Shown here: in pieces, positions 48,328-57,201 of the stretch
How positions within the stretch are numbered: position 1 is the first letter of the stretch
How the letters are laid out: each line of letters starts with the position of its first letter
Assembly (NCBI RefSeq): GCF_014905555.1
Contig: NZ_BNGS01000013.1
Span: 186,001-250,000 of the forward strand
Source: Streptomyces sp. Y2F8-2
GTDB lineage: Bacteria; Actinomycetota; Actinomycetes; Streptomycetales; Streptomycetaceae
DNA: 64,000 bases
Reading direction: 5' to 3'
Position numbers and translations under genes: made by a program
The notes under the pieces: model-generated
What the model was told of the DNA's origin: nothing
The model's input: only the letters and a program-made list of their open reading frames with translations
The model's database searches: none

Positions 48328-50378
48328 CCGGTGACGCGGTGGAAGGTCCATCGCTGGTTGGAACTGCCGACGTCGCGGTACTGGATGAGCGCGGTGCCGT
48401 CGGCCGTGCCGCCTCCCTTGACGTCGAGCACCTTGCCGCTGTTGCGGTTGACCAGGGCGAATTCGCCCCCGGTCTGGGGGCGCAGCTGCCACTGCTGGCT
48501 CGCCCGGCCGTCGGCGGTCATCTGCACGACCGGCGCGCCGTCCGCCGTCGATGACCCTGCCACGTCCAGGACCTTGCCGCTGCCGACGCAGGTGATGGTG
48601 TGGTAGCCGTCCCCCGTGGACTGGAAGGCCCACTGCTGGTTCGGCTTTCCGGTGTCGGGCCACTGGATCACGGTGGCGCCGTCCGCCTTGGAGGCGCCGG
48701 AGACGTCGGCGACCTTGCCGCTGCGCACGCTGACGCACGTGTACGCCCTGGTGGGTGCGATGGTGTAGTGCACCGAGTCCACGTCGACGTGGCCGGTGCC
48801 GTTGGGGTTGTAGGTGTACAGGCCGACCCGGTCACCGCGGTAACCGCCCCAGGTGAGCTGGTAGGTGCCGCCGAACGGGGTGAACTCGCTGCCGTCGAGG
48901 CTGAAGGAGAACCGGCTGACTCCGCCCACGTCCCAGGAGGTGCGCAGCCACACGGCGTTCTGTGTGATCACCGGGCCGTAGGTCAGGGTGCCGCCGGCGT
49001 TGTGCGCGATCGTGGTGGTGGTCCCGGAGCGCCGGACGCCCAGCCCGGCGTAGGTGGCCGCGTAGTGGCACAGTCCGGCGTGCTGGCCGTCGGCGAGGCC
49101 CGCCAGTTCGAGGCGGACGGTCACCGTCGCGCCGCCCGCGGTGCGCAGCACCCGCTGGGTGAGGGTGTTGCCGACCTTGGTCAGGTTGTCGGCCGCCAGC
49201 GGTGCGAACGCCTTCAGCCGCAGGTAGCCGGGGCGTTCGGTCAGCGACCAGTGGTCCGCGCGCGGCTGGTAGTACCACTCCCACTGCGGCTTCAGGCGGG
49301 TGTCGGTGAACAGGTCGCTGGTCACCACGGGGGGCAGCGCGTCGAGGGGCAGCCCGGGCGTGCCGCCGACGGGCACCTGGCCCGTCCAGACCATGGTGCC
49401 GATGCCGTCCGCGCCCACCTGGCCCAGGATCGGCCAGCCGTCCACCCAGGTCACCGGCAGCAGGGACAGCACGCGCCCCTCCCAGTCGCCGTGGCCGTGA
49501 TGGGTCACGAAGTACCATGCGCCGTCCGGGGCCTGCACCAGCCCGCCCTGGTTGGGCTCGCGGTCCACCGAGGCGTTGACGTGCTCCAGCTGCCGGGTCT
49601 TGAACGGGCCGTAGAGGCTGGAGCCTCGGTTCATCATCAGCACCCGGCCCTCCGACTTCACCTCGCTGAACAGGTGGTAGTAGACACCGTTGATCTTGTA
49701 CAGCTTGTTGGCCTCGCTTCCCGGCGACTGGTGGATGACCGTGGACGGGCCGACCAGCGACGTTCCGTCCTCGGACAGCTTGAACAGGTGGATCTTGTAG
49801 CCGTCCGAGTAGTGCGTGGTGACCAGGTAGCCCTGTCCGTCGTCGTCCCAGAACGGGCACGGGTCGTCCCAGCCGGAGGTCCGCCACACCGCGGTCAACG
49901 GATCCCAGGGCCCGGTCGGCGACGGGGCCGACGTCATGAAGAAGCCTTCGTCGGGGGTGTTGAAGTACACCCAGTACCGCCCAGCGTGGTAGCGGATGGC
50001 CCCGGCCCACACGCCGCGGCCGAAGCGGTTCATCCGGTCCCAGTTCAGCTCCGGCCCGATGCGGGTGAGATCGTCGACCGCGCCACCGAGTGTCCGCCAG
50101 TTGACCAGGTCCTTCGAGTGCAGGACGGCCACGCCGGGTGAGTACCCGAACGTGCTGGTGATGCCGTAGTAGTCGGCGCCGACCCGGATGCAGTCCCAGT
50201 CGCTGAAGTCGCCCGGAAGGATGGGGTTGACGTAGGTGCCGTCGCCCTGGTCCCCCCACTTACCGGCTGAAAGCGGCGCGGCTGCCGCCGCCCTGCTGGG
50301 GGGCAGCAGGCCCGGCAGCAGGAGGGCCCCGGTGCCTACCGCGGCGAGCCTGCCGAGCTGTCGTCTGGTGATGTCCAC
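48324..50378 (-). CDS. Secreted GH43 glycosidase with C-terminal ricin-type lectin module
   Basis: A 684-residue protein. A Tat-type signal (TRRQLGRLAAVGTGALLLPG) is followed by a GH43 five-bladed propeller (about 45-330). The candidate base is in GDFSDWDCIRVGADYYGITS, the modulating Asp in SGWDDPCPFWDDDGQG, and the acid in GSEANKLYKINGVYYHLFSE. A beta-sandwich comes next (about 360-545). Three ricin repeats with QxW motifs end the protein (PNQQWAF, SQQWQLR, NQRWTFH). Likely activities are beta-xylosidase, alpha-arabinofuranosidase or exo-galactanase. It is the last of four glycosidase genes on this strand. Confidence 0.9.
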   Translation of the reverse strand: MDITRRQLGRLAAVGTGALLLPGLLPPSRAAAAAPLSAGKWGDQGDGTYVNPILPGDFSDWDCIRVGADYYGITSTFGYSPGVAVLHSKDLVNWRTLGGAVDDLTRIGPELNWDRMNRFGRGVWAGAIRYHAGRYWVYFNTPDEGFFMTSAPSPTGPWDPLTAVWRTSGWDDPCPFWDDDGQGYLVTTHYSDGYKIHLFKLSEDGTSLVGPSTVIHQSPGSEANKLYKINGVYYHLFSEVKSEGRVLMMNRGSSLYGPFKTRQLEHVNASVDREPNQGGLVQAPDGAWYFVTHHGHGDWEGRVLSLLPVTWVDGWPILGQVGADGIGTMVWTGQVPVGGTPGLPLDALPPVVTSDLFTDTRLKPQWEWYYQPRADHWSLTERPGYLRLKAFAPLAADNLTKVGNTLTQRVLRTAGGATVTVRLELAGLADGQHAGLCHYAATYAGLGVRRSGTTTTIAHNAGGTLTYGPVITQNAVWLRTSWDVGGVSRFSFSLDGSEFTPFGGTYQLTWGGYRGDRVGLYTYNPNGTGHVDVDSVHYTIAPTRAYTCVSVRSGKVADVSGASKADGATVIQWPDTGKPNQQWAFQSTGDGYHTITCVGSGKVLDVAGSSTADGAPVVQMTADGRASQQWQLRPQTGGEFALVNRNSGKVLDVKGGGTADGTALIQYRDVGSSNQRWTFHRVTG

Positions 50379-50393
50379 GGTTTCCGTCCTTGG

Positions 50394-50444
50394 TCAGGAG
50401 TCATCACATGTATGGGTGCGGATGGTGGAGGCGACGGGCTTCAT
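50394..50444 (-). CDS. Possible 16-residue leader peptide before GH43
   Basis: An ATG at 50444, six bases after GGAGGGGG, opens the frame MKPVASTIRTHTCDDS and stops 15 bases before the GH43 start. The ribosome site is better than that of GH43 itself. It may be a leader peptide or an unused start. It has no run of codons that would suggest classical attenuation. Confidence 0.3.
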   Translation of the reverse strand: MKPVASTIRTHTCDDS

Positions 50445-50757
50445 CGTCTGCCCCCTCCTGCTGGTTCGGACGGTGGGGACAGCGTGCATGTGGCGGCTCC
50501 AGGGGTGTTGTCAGTGCGATTGACGCGGATCTCCGTCGCCCGCCCTTGCGTGTCGCGAGGGGTCAGAAGCGCCGGTGAGTGGCACAACCTCGCGGATCGG
50601 GGGCGACTTCGCAGCGGCACAAGCGGGATCGACGTCTGGCTTCCTCGGAACGGCAGGCACCCGGCTCTGTCTCGTCTGCCGGAGTGCGGGCCGTGCCACT
50701 TGGGCGCCCGGCCGGTGACTGCGGCGATGGGATCGAAGTCCTGGTCCCGGTGCAGAA

Positions 50758-50801
50758 GGGGCAGTCCCCGCAGGTTGGCCCACTGTCGTGGGACTGCCCT
50801 C
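50758..50801 (-). terminator. Hairpin after the GH27 gene
   Basis: GGGCAGTCCC (50759-50768) pairs perfectly with GGGACTGCCC (50790-50799), extended by weaker pairs. It begins about 40 bases after the GH27 stop. The rest of the 462-bp gap 50379-50840 holds no credible gene apart from the tiny frame at 50394-50444 and presumably the GH43 promoter. Confidence 0.6.
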
Positions 50802-50840
50802 TTCCGATCGGGCTTCTCCTTGCGCGGCAGGGGTGGCGGG

Positions 50841-52487
50841 TTACGGGAGCGTGGTCCACTTCTGGTTGTTCTCACCGTTGCAGGTCCACAGGATGACCGG
50901 GGTCCCGTTGGCGGTCCCCGCCTGCTGGGCGTCCAGGCACAGCCCGGCGTGGACGTTGCGGATCGACCCGTCGGCTTGCATGGTCCACTTCTGGTTGTCC
51001 TGGCCGTTGCAGGGCCAGATGATGACCGGCGTGCCGTTGGTGGTGCCCTGGTTGGAGGCATCCAGGCACTTGTCGCCGTAGACGCGGATCTCGCCTCCGG
51101 CCCAGGTGGTCCACAGCTGGTTGGCGGCGGTGTGGCAGTCCCAGATCAGCGTCTTCGTCCCGGCCGCGGTGGAGGCGCCGTCCACGTCCAGGCAACGGCC
51201 GGACCCGCTACCGCGCAGGCGCGCGGTGGTGGAGGCCAGCGGGCTGCCGCCGGTCATCTTGAACACGGCGACACCGTGCGCGGGGACGCTCGCCGAGATC
51301 TGGCCGGACGTGCTCGACGTGCCGCCGGTCCAGAGGTCGGTGAGGGTGAACGGCCCTCCGGTGAGGCCGACCTGCGCGGCCGTGGCAGTGATGGTCGCGG
51401 TGCCGCTCCCCCGGTTGAACAGGCCCACCGCGACCGAGCCGTCGGACAGGGGCTTGGCGAACACCTCGGTGTCGCCGTCGTCGCGCACCCGGCGTCCGCC
51501 CGCGCCCAGCCGGTCCTGATTCACCGCCAGCAGGCGGGGGTTGCGCAGGATCGCGCTCACGTCGGCGGACATGGTGCGGATGTCATTGCCCGCGATGAGC
51601 GGGGCACCCAGCAGCGACCAGAGGGCGAAGTGGGAGCGGGACTCCGTCAGTGACAGGCCGGGGCGGCCGACTACGAGCATGTCGGGGTCGTTCCAGTGGC
51701 CCGGACCCGACTGAGCGGCCAGCGGCGCGTCGATGTCGAGGACGTTGCCCACGCCCATCGGGTAGCTGTTGGTGTTGCCGTTCTGCCAGATGTCGAGCAG
51801 GTCCTCGGTCGTCCGCCACAGGTCGGCGACCTGTCCCCAGTTGTACGTGGCGCCGGTGATGGCGTGGAAGCTGTTGGGGTTGATGCTGTAGACGATCGGC
51901 CGCCCGGTGGCGCGCAGGGCGTCGCGCATGACGGTGAACTGCGCGACCTGATCGGCCAGGGTGCCGCTGCCGGAGCACCAGTCGTACTTGAGGTAGTCCA
52001 CGCCCCAGGAGGCGAACGTGTTGGCGTCCTGGACCTCGTGGCCCTTGCTGCCGGTGGAGCCGGGGTAGGTGCCCACGCCCTGCGCGCACGTCTTCTCGTT
52101 GGGCGCCTCGTAGATGCCGAACTTCAGGCCCTTGCTGTGGATGTAGTCCCCGAGCGCCTTCATGCCGCTGGGGAACTTGGTCGGGTTGGCCCGCAGATTG
52201 CCTGCGCTGTCACGCTGCGGATCGAACCAGCAGTCGTCGACGACGACGTACTGGTAGCCCGCGTCCTTCATGCCCGACGACACCATCGCGTCGGCGGCCT
52301 GGCGGACCTGGGTCTCGTCGACACCGCATCCGAAGCTGTTCCAGCTGTTCCAGCCCAGCGGCGGGGTGAGCGCGGGGCTGCCCGGCGCGGCCTCGGCGGT
52401 CGTGCCGGCGGAGGCGGTGACGCAGGCGGAGAGCGTCAGCGCGGTGGCCGCGACGAGACGCAGCAGCCGTCTGTGCATGGGAACCAT
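50841..52487 (-). CDS. Secreted GH27 alpha-galactosidase/beta-L-arabinopyranosidase with ricin-type lectin module
   Basis: A 548-residue protein. A signal peptide is followed by a GH27 barrel starting PPLGWNSWNSFGCGVDETQV. The nucleophile aspartate is in VDYLKYDWCSGSG, and the acid/base in GHWNDPDMLVVGRPGLS. A C-terminal beta domain (about 330-410) and a CBM13-type trefoil (about 420-548) follow, the latter with repeats ending NQLWTTW, NQKWTMQ and NQKWTTL. GH27 enzymes remove alpha-galactose, and some actinomycete members remove beta-L-arabinopyranose from arabinogalactan. The ATG at 52487 follows AAGGAA. An in-frame start at 52550 would lie upstream of that site. Confidence 0.92.
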   Translation of the reverse strand: MVPMHRRLLRLVAATALTLSACVTASAGTTAEAAPGSPALTPPLGWNSWNSFGCGVDETQVRQAADAMVSSGMKDAGYQYVVVDDCWFDPQRDSAGNLRANPTKFPSGMKALGDYIHSKGLKFGIYEAPNEKTCAQGVGTYPGSTGSKGHEVQDANTFASWGVDYLKYDWCSGSGTLADQVAQFTVMRDALRATGRPIVYSINPNSFHAITGATYNWGQVADLWRTTEDLLDIWQNGNTNSYPMGVGNVLDIDAPLAAQSGPGHWNDPDMLVVGRPGLSLTESRSHFALWSLLGAPLIAGNDIRTMSADVSAILRNPRLLAVNQDRLGAGGRRVRDDGDTEVFAKPLSDGSVAVGLFNRGSGTATITATAAQVGLTGGPFTLTDLWTGGTSSTSGQISASVPAHGVAVFKMTGGSPLASTTARLRGSGSGRCLDVDGASTAAGTKTLIWDCHTAANQLWTTWAGGEIRVYGDKCLDASNQGTTNGTPVIIWPCNGQDNQKWTMQADGSIRNVHAGLCLDAQQAGTANGTPVILWTCNGENNQKWTTLP

Positions 52488-52519
52488 GCGGGGTTCCTTC
52501 CTGGGAGATGGGGGGAGCC

Positions 52520-52554
52520 GCCTGTGACCGTGCCTCAGAGGCACGGTCACAGGC
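52520..52554 (-). terminator. Terminator after the GH62 gene
   Basis: GCCTGTGACCGTGCCT and AGGCACGGTCACAGGC form perfect 16-bp arms around a three-base loop, 20 bases past the GH62 stop. It separates GH62 from the GH27 gene. Confidence 0.88.
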
Positions 52555-52573
52555 CTCTGGTCAGGTGCGCGAC

Positions 52574-53995
52574 TCAGCGCTGCAGGGTGAGCAGGCCCGG
52601 CCGGTACGGCAGTCGCTCGTAGGGGGTGGTGCTCGGTGTGTTGGGGTCGAGGCCCTGGTAGAGGAACTGGAGGTTGCAGGGGTCGATGGTCATGGTCTGG
52701 TCGGGGTTGTTGCGGACCAGGTCACCGTGGCTGATGCTGTTGGTCCAGGTGGCGCCGCTGTTGGCCTTGCCCGCAAAGGGGTTGGACTCGGTGGCGGCCT
52801 GGGCGGTCCACGGGCCGTTGAGGCTGGTGGCTGTGAACGAGCGGAAGAAGCGGTCCTCGTTCGCGCCGCGAGCCTCGACGATCATGAGGTACTGGTTCTG
52901 GCCCTGGACCTTGTAGACCTGCGGTGCCTCGAAGAGGTTCTTCACCGTGTCGCTCATGACCGTGGTGTACGAGGAGCCGAAGCTGGCCGGGAAGTTCCCT
53001 ATCGGCATGGTCGACTTGTAGATGCTGCCGTTGTCACCGGCGAAGAACAGGTACATGTTCTGGTCGTCGGCGATCAGGGTCGGGTCGATCGGGCCGCCGG
53101 TGGGAAGGCTGCCGGTGAACAGCGGCTGCGGCGCGGACCAGCTGGTGGGGTCACCGGGGTTGCTGGACGTGCGGTAGACGAAGGGCCACTGGGTACCCCA
53201 CCCCAGTGAGGCCAGCACCCAGATGTTCTTGGGCGCGAAGTAGAACACCTGGGGCGCGACCGCGGACGAGGGCATGGCGATCTGGGCGGTCGTGGACATG
53301 TCCGACCAGTTCGTGAAGGGGCTGAAGCCCATCGAGTGCCAGTTGCCGTCGGAGTAGGTCGCGTAGACCAGGTGCTTGCCGTTGTACGTCGTGGTGGTGA
53401 AGTCCTTCAACGACAGCCACCCGTTGGCCGGCTGTGCCAGCGGCCCCGTGGAGGTCCAGCGGTACGTCGAGGGAAGAGCACACGAGTTGGTCGTGCCGGA
53501 CAGGCCGGTCCACTTCTGGTTGCCTGCGCCGGTACAGTTCCACAGCTGCACCGCCGTGCCGTTGGCCGTGGCGCCGCCCGAGACGTCCAGGCACAGCCCG
53601 GACTCCACGCCGACGACCGTGCCGTCGGTGTTCACCCGCCACTGCTGGTTCGTGCCGCCGTTGCAGGACCAGATCACCGGCCGGGTCCCGGCGGTGGTGG
53701 CGTGGCCCGGGACGTCCAGGCACTTGTTGCCGTAGACGGTCAGCTGGTTGCTGTCCGTCAGTGTCCACTGCTGGTTGGTTCCGCCATGGCAGTCCCAGAT
53801 CTGCACGTTCGTGCCGTCGGCCTGGCTGCCGCCCGAAACGTCGAGACACCGGCCGGAAGCGACGCCGCGCAGGGTGCCGGTGGTGGCCGCCTGAGCGGGA
53901 CCGGCGACGAGCATCGCCGCCAACGCGGCCAGGGCCGCGACCGCGGCGGCGAGCACCGCAGGCATACGTCTGCGGCGGGAACTACGTCGGAGCAT
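52574..53995 (-). CDS. Secreted GH62 alpha-L-arabinofuranosidase with N-terminal ricin-type lectin module
   Basis: A 473-residue protein. The signal peptide ends about residue 36 (AGPAQA). A CBM13 trefoil follows (about 38-165, three repeats ending NQQWTLT, NQQWRVN, NQKWTGL), then the GH62 propeller (about 172-473). Active-site acids are in SLKDFTTTTYNGKHLVYATY, TGGPIDPTLIADDQNMYLFF and NLFEAPQVYKVQGQNQYLMI. GH62 enzymes remove arabinofuranose side chains, mostly from arabinoxylan and arabinan. The lectin is N-terminal here, unlike its three neighbours. An inverted repeat CGTTCG-N6-CGAACG (54017-54034) lies upstream of the ATG. Confidence 0.95.
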   Translation of the reverse strand: MLRRSSRRRRMPAVLAAAVAALAALAAMLVAGPAQAATTGTLRGVASGRCLDVSGGSQADGTNVQIWDCHGGTNQQWTLTDSNQLTVYGNKCLDVPGHATTAGTRPVIWSCNGGTNQQWRVNTDGTVVGVESGLCLDVSGGATANGTAVQLWNCTGAGNQKWTGLSGTTNSCALPSTYRWTSTGPLAQPANGWLSLKDFTTTTYNGKHLVYATYSDGNWHSMGFSPFTNWSDMSTTAQIAMPSSAVAPQVFYFAPKNIWVLASLGWGTQWPFVYRTSSNPGDPTSWSAPQPLFTGSLPTGGPIDPTLIADDQNMYLFFAGDNGSIYKSTMPIGNFPASFGSSYTTVMSDTVKNLFEAPQVYKVQGQNQYLMIVEARGANEDRFFRSFTATSLNGPWTAQAATESNPFAGKANSGATWTNSISHGDLVRNNPDQTMTIDPCNLQFLYQGLDPNTPSTTPYERLPYRPGLLTLQR

Positions 53996-54091
53996 GGAAA
54001 CCTCGCGATTCTGGAGCGTTCGGCATGTCGAACGATGGTCGAAGCGTCGAGCACATGGGAAGACAGAGAACGAACAGGTTCCGCGACAGAC

Positions 54092-56401
54092 CTAGTTCGG
54101 CACGATGCGCCACCGGTTGTCGGCGGTGCCGTCGTCCGAGTCCTGGACTGCGAACGCACCGACAGCGGTGGAGTTGTTCGCGATGGCGAGCAACTTGCCG
54201 CTGTTCTCGTTGCGGATCTTGTAGGTCCCGTCTCCCTGGTCGAGCAGCGTCCATCTGTGGTCGGCGGTGCCGTTGTCCGACCACTGCAGGACGGTTGCGC
54301 CGTCTGTTGTCGCCATGTTCAGGACGCCGAGCACCTTGCCGCTGTGGGCATTGCGGAAGCGGACCGCGTCTCCGTCGGTGATCATTTGCCAGTTGTGGTC
54401 GGCGGTTCCCGAGTCGGTCCACTGCAGAGCGCGGCCACCGTCGGCCGTGGACATGTTCTGGACGCCCAGCACGAGACCGCTGCCCACATTGGCGAGACGG
54501 ACGGTATTGCCGGTGGTGTTCCAGTAGACGGTGTAGTTGTAGCCGTGCGCGTCGTGGAACGGGCCCAGGTTGACGGTGGAGCCGTTGGCCGTGGCGGTGA
54601 AGGCGAGCGAACTGCTGCTGGTCCGTTTGATCGAGGACGTGTCCAGCGACGGGAGGGAACTGAGCGTGGTGTCACCGTAGTTGCCGGACAGGACCACCGG
54701 GCCGTAGGCGATCGCGGCGACGTTCGCGTTGTCGTTGGCCGGTCGGATGCCGAGCCGCATGGGCAGGCGGACGGTGACGGTGTCGCCGGAGGTCCACGAG
54801 CGGCTCAGGGTGGCGTAACTGCCGGGCGTGGTGGTGATGTTCTGCGCGACGCCGTTGACGCTGACGGTGGCTCCGCTGGTCCAGCCCGGGATGCGGATGC
54901 GCATCGCCCAGGTTCCGCTGACGTTGCCGGTGACCTGCAGGGTCGTGGTGTCGCTGACGGGGTACGACGTGGTCTGGGTGACCGTGATTCCGCGCTCCGA
55001 CCAGTTGAGCACCGAGGGCACGAACAGGTTCACGACCAGGGTGTCGTCACTCCGGAAGTAGATGGAGTCCATCAGCCTGGTGTGCATCTCCAGGCCGGTG
55101 CCCTGACAGCACCAGAAGGTGCCGTAGTCGGTGCTCCAGGTGCCGCCGCCCCACGCCGGGCCCACACCGCGTCGGCCTCCCGGGTTGAGCGGGGTGAAGT
55201 AGGTGACGTGGCCGTGGTCGTCGGCCGGGTTCTGCTGGCCGATCATCTGGTTCAGCCACGCCCGCTCATAGTAGTCGAACAGTGCGACGCGGTTCGGGTC
55301 CAGCGTGAACAGCTCACGGGTGAGGCTGAGCATGTTGACGGTGTTGCAGCTTTCGCACGTGTCCTTGTTCAGGTAGCCGGCGATGGCGTTCGGCGCGCGG
55401 AAGTGCTCCGCCTGGCTGTTGCCGCCGATGGCATAGGTGTGCGCGGTGACGCAGAAGTTCCAGGCGTTGACGGCGATGTCCCGGTAGCGGGTCGTGCCGG
55501 TGGCCTTGTACTCCCGGGCGGCCCCGATCCACTTGGGTACCTGGGTGTTGGCGTGCAGACCGCTGAGCTGGTCCTGGCCGGACGCCAGAGGGTCGAACAC
55601 CGCGGCGTGGTCGAACCGCTGGGCGACGGTGAGCCACCGCACGTCGCCTGTCTGCTGGTGGAGATCGGTCAGCACGGCGTTCATGCCGCCGAACTCGGTT
55701 ACCAGCATGGCCTGCATCTGCTGGCTGCTCAGCCGGCCGGTACGCCAGTCGACCCATCCCGCCAGGGCGAGCAGCACGTCCCGGGCCTGTGTGCTGCCGA
55801 TGTGGCGCCATACGTCCAGCAGGCCGGTGAGGGTCTTGTGGATGGTGTAGTACGGCACGTTGCCGTTGGTCAGGGTCCGCTGCTCGAGAGCGGTGAAGTC
55901 GGACTCGGGGTAGCCGGAGAGGTACCCGGCGTTGAAACCGGCGGCGCTGTTGTTGGCCTGGCATCTGGCCAACTCCGCAACCATGTAGGTTGCCTTGTCC
56001 CGGCAGGTGGTGTCCCCGGTCACGGCGTACAGCTGTGCCCATGCCGTCAGGAAGTGCCCTTGGACGTGGGTGCGGAAGGGGAACGACGGCGCGTCCCAGC
56101 CGCCGTTGGCAGCCGCGCCGTTGGTGGACAGCCGGTGGTTGGCGCGGAAGTTGTACAGCAGCCGGTCGACATCGACGAACCGCAGATAGTTCTGCGTACG
56201 GTTCTGGTTGTCCAGCCACCGGCTCGCGGTCAGCCGGACCTGGCCGAGTTCGAAGGGGTGCGCGGAGACCCCGATGTCGGCCCTGGCGGGAGGGATCGCC
56301 GCCTGGGCGGCAGATGCGCCGATGAGGGATCCGGTGGCAGAGGCGGCGGCGGTGGCCCCGGCCACTTGCAGGAGACGCCGTCTGCTGACGGAGTAAGACA
56401 T
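54092..56401 (-). CDS. Secreted GH127-type beta-L-arabinofuranosidase with C-terminal ricin-like domain
   Basis: A 769-residue protein. A Tat signal (SRRRLLQVAGATAAASATGS) precedes an alpha/alpha-barrel of the DUF1680/GH127 family. The zinc-cysteine active site is readable: glutamate and cysteine in KDTCESCNTVNML, and the paired cysteines in GTFWCCQGTGLEMHTRLMDS, where one cysteine is the nucleophile in HypBA1. A beta-sandwich follows, then three ricin-like repeats (HNWQMI, HRWTLL, NRWRIV). It should release beta-L-arabinofuranose from hydroxyproline-linked or pectic glycans. AGGTGG lies just before the ATG. An inverted repeat AACGAC-N6-GTCGTT lies at 56425-56442. Confidence 0.9.
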   Translation of the reverse strand: MSYSVSRRRLLQVAGATAAASATGSLIGASAAQAAIPPARADIGVSAHPFELGQVRLTASRWLDNQNRTQNYLRFVDVDRLLYNFRANHRLSTNGAAANGGWDAPSFPFRTHVQGHFLTAWAQLYAVTGDTTCRDKATYMVAELARCQANNSAAGFNAGYLSGYPESDFTALEQRTLTNGNVPYYTIHKTLTGLLDVWRHIGSTQARDVLLALAGWVDWRTGRLSSQQMQAMLVTEFGGMNAVLTDLHQQTGDVRWLTVAQRFDHAAVFDPLASGQDQLSGLHANTQVPKWIGAAREYKATGTTRYRDIAVNAWNFCVTAHTYAIGGNSQAEHFRAPNAIAGYLNKDTCESCNTVNMLSLTRELFTLDPNRVALFDYYERAWLNQMIGQQNPADDHGHVTYFTPLNPGGRRGVGPAWGGGTWSTDYGTFWCCQGTGLEMHTRLMDSIYFRSDDTLVVNLFVPSVLNWSERGITVTQTTSYPVSDTTTLQVTGNVSGTWAMRIRIPGWTSGATVSVNGVAQNITTTPGSYATLSRSWTSGDTVTVRLPMRLGIRPANDNANVAAIAYGPVVLSGNYGDTTLSSLPSLDTSSIKRTSSSSLAFTATANGSTVNLGPFHDAHGYNYTVYWNTTGNTVRLANVGSGLVLGVQNMSTADGGRALQWTDSGTADHNWQMITDGDAVRFRNAHSGKVLGVLNMATTDGATVLQWSDNGTADHRWTLLDQGDGTYKIRNENSGKLLAIANNSTAVGAFAVQDSDDGTADNRWRIVPN

Positions 56402-57201
56402 CTTCCACCTTTCGGTGACGGCAGAACGACTGCTCGGTCGTTGATGCGCCGGCTCTCCGGACTGTGGTTCGTCCTGTTGGATTGTCGGAGTCCGACCGGA
56501 GTCGGCGACCATGGGCAAGGCGGCAACGCGGATCGGCAAGGAGGCCCGGGGCCCATGGGGGGCTCAGGCCCGTCCGTCCTCTGCACTGATACATGGGATG
56601 GATTAACGGATATGGATGTTGCTCCTGTCTAGCCTTGCGACACACATTCCTTTTCTGCTTCCGGATGAGCGTCCGATCGACGCCCTGGCGGCCAGGCCAG
56701 ACATTGGATGTGTCGAGAAGGAGTGTGAGGAGTGCGAGTGCGGGAGAAGGACATGTCGACGTGTTGACGGGGTTCCCACCGCGCATGCGCCGCTCCAGCT
56801 GAACGCACAGATACCGACATTTGCCCGCGCCCGCACGGACAGGTGTCCGGGCACTTGAGTCGAACAGAGTGATTCCTCTTGCCCTGCAGCACCCGCGCGG
56901 GCGGTCTGGAACGCACACCGCCGAAGAGATCCTCCGTATGGAGCCCTGGAGACCGCACGCCAGTGCGACTGCCCGCAGTACGTGGGGCCGCGCCGCTGTC
57001 GCAGGTCTACGCGGAGGAACTGACGGACCGGCTCTGACAGTCCAAGACCCCTTGATCGTCCGGGGTCGTTGCCGTCCGGGGTGGTGTCAGGACCACCCCT
57101 GATCCACCGGGTCGGCCCACTGCTCCGTCCGTCCGCCCGCCTCAGAGTCGTAGGTGCACGCCGAAAGGGCGATGCAGGGTGACTTCGAGGGGGCAGAGGA
57201 C
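56402..57201. other. Long non-coding gap before the GH127 gene and the secreted amidohydrolase
   Basis: About 800 bases with no frame showing a recognisable protein. It is lower in GC than its surroundings around 56580-56680. It must hold the divergent promoters of the glycosidase genes (leftward) and the amidohydrolase gene (rightward). ACATCCA-type words recur on the minus strand near 56610 and 56705, possibly regulator sites. A hairpin lies at 57078-57099. Confidence 0.6.
57078..57099. terminator. Isolated hairpin GGGGTGGT/ACCACCCC
   Basis: Perfect eight-base arms around six bases, about 100 bases before the amidohydrolase start. No gene ends here, so it may be a leader hairpin or a remnant terminator. 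Confidence 0.4.

Noticed and set aside
50410..51653. A 413-codon plus-strand frame over GH27
   Set aside because: It is the antisense shadow of GH27, with no ribosome site or recognisable domain.
53336..56632. A 1098-codon open frame on the plus strand across the glycosidase genes
   Set aside because: It is a GC-driven shadow opposite GH62 and GH127. Its translation is Val/Gly/Arg-rich with no domain, while the minus strand encodes intact enzymes with catalytic motifs.
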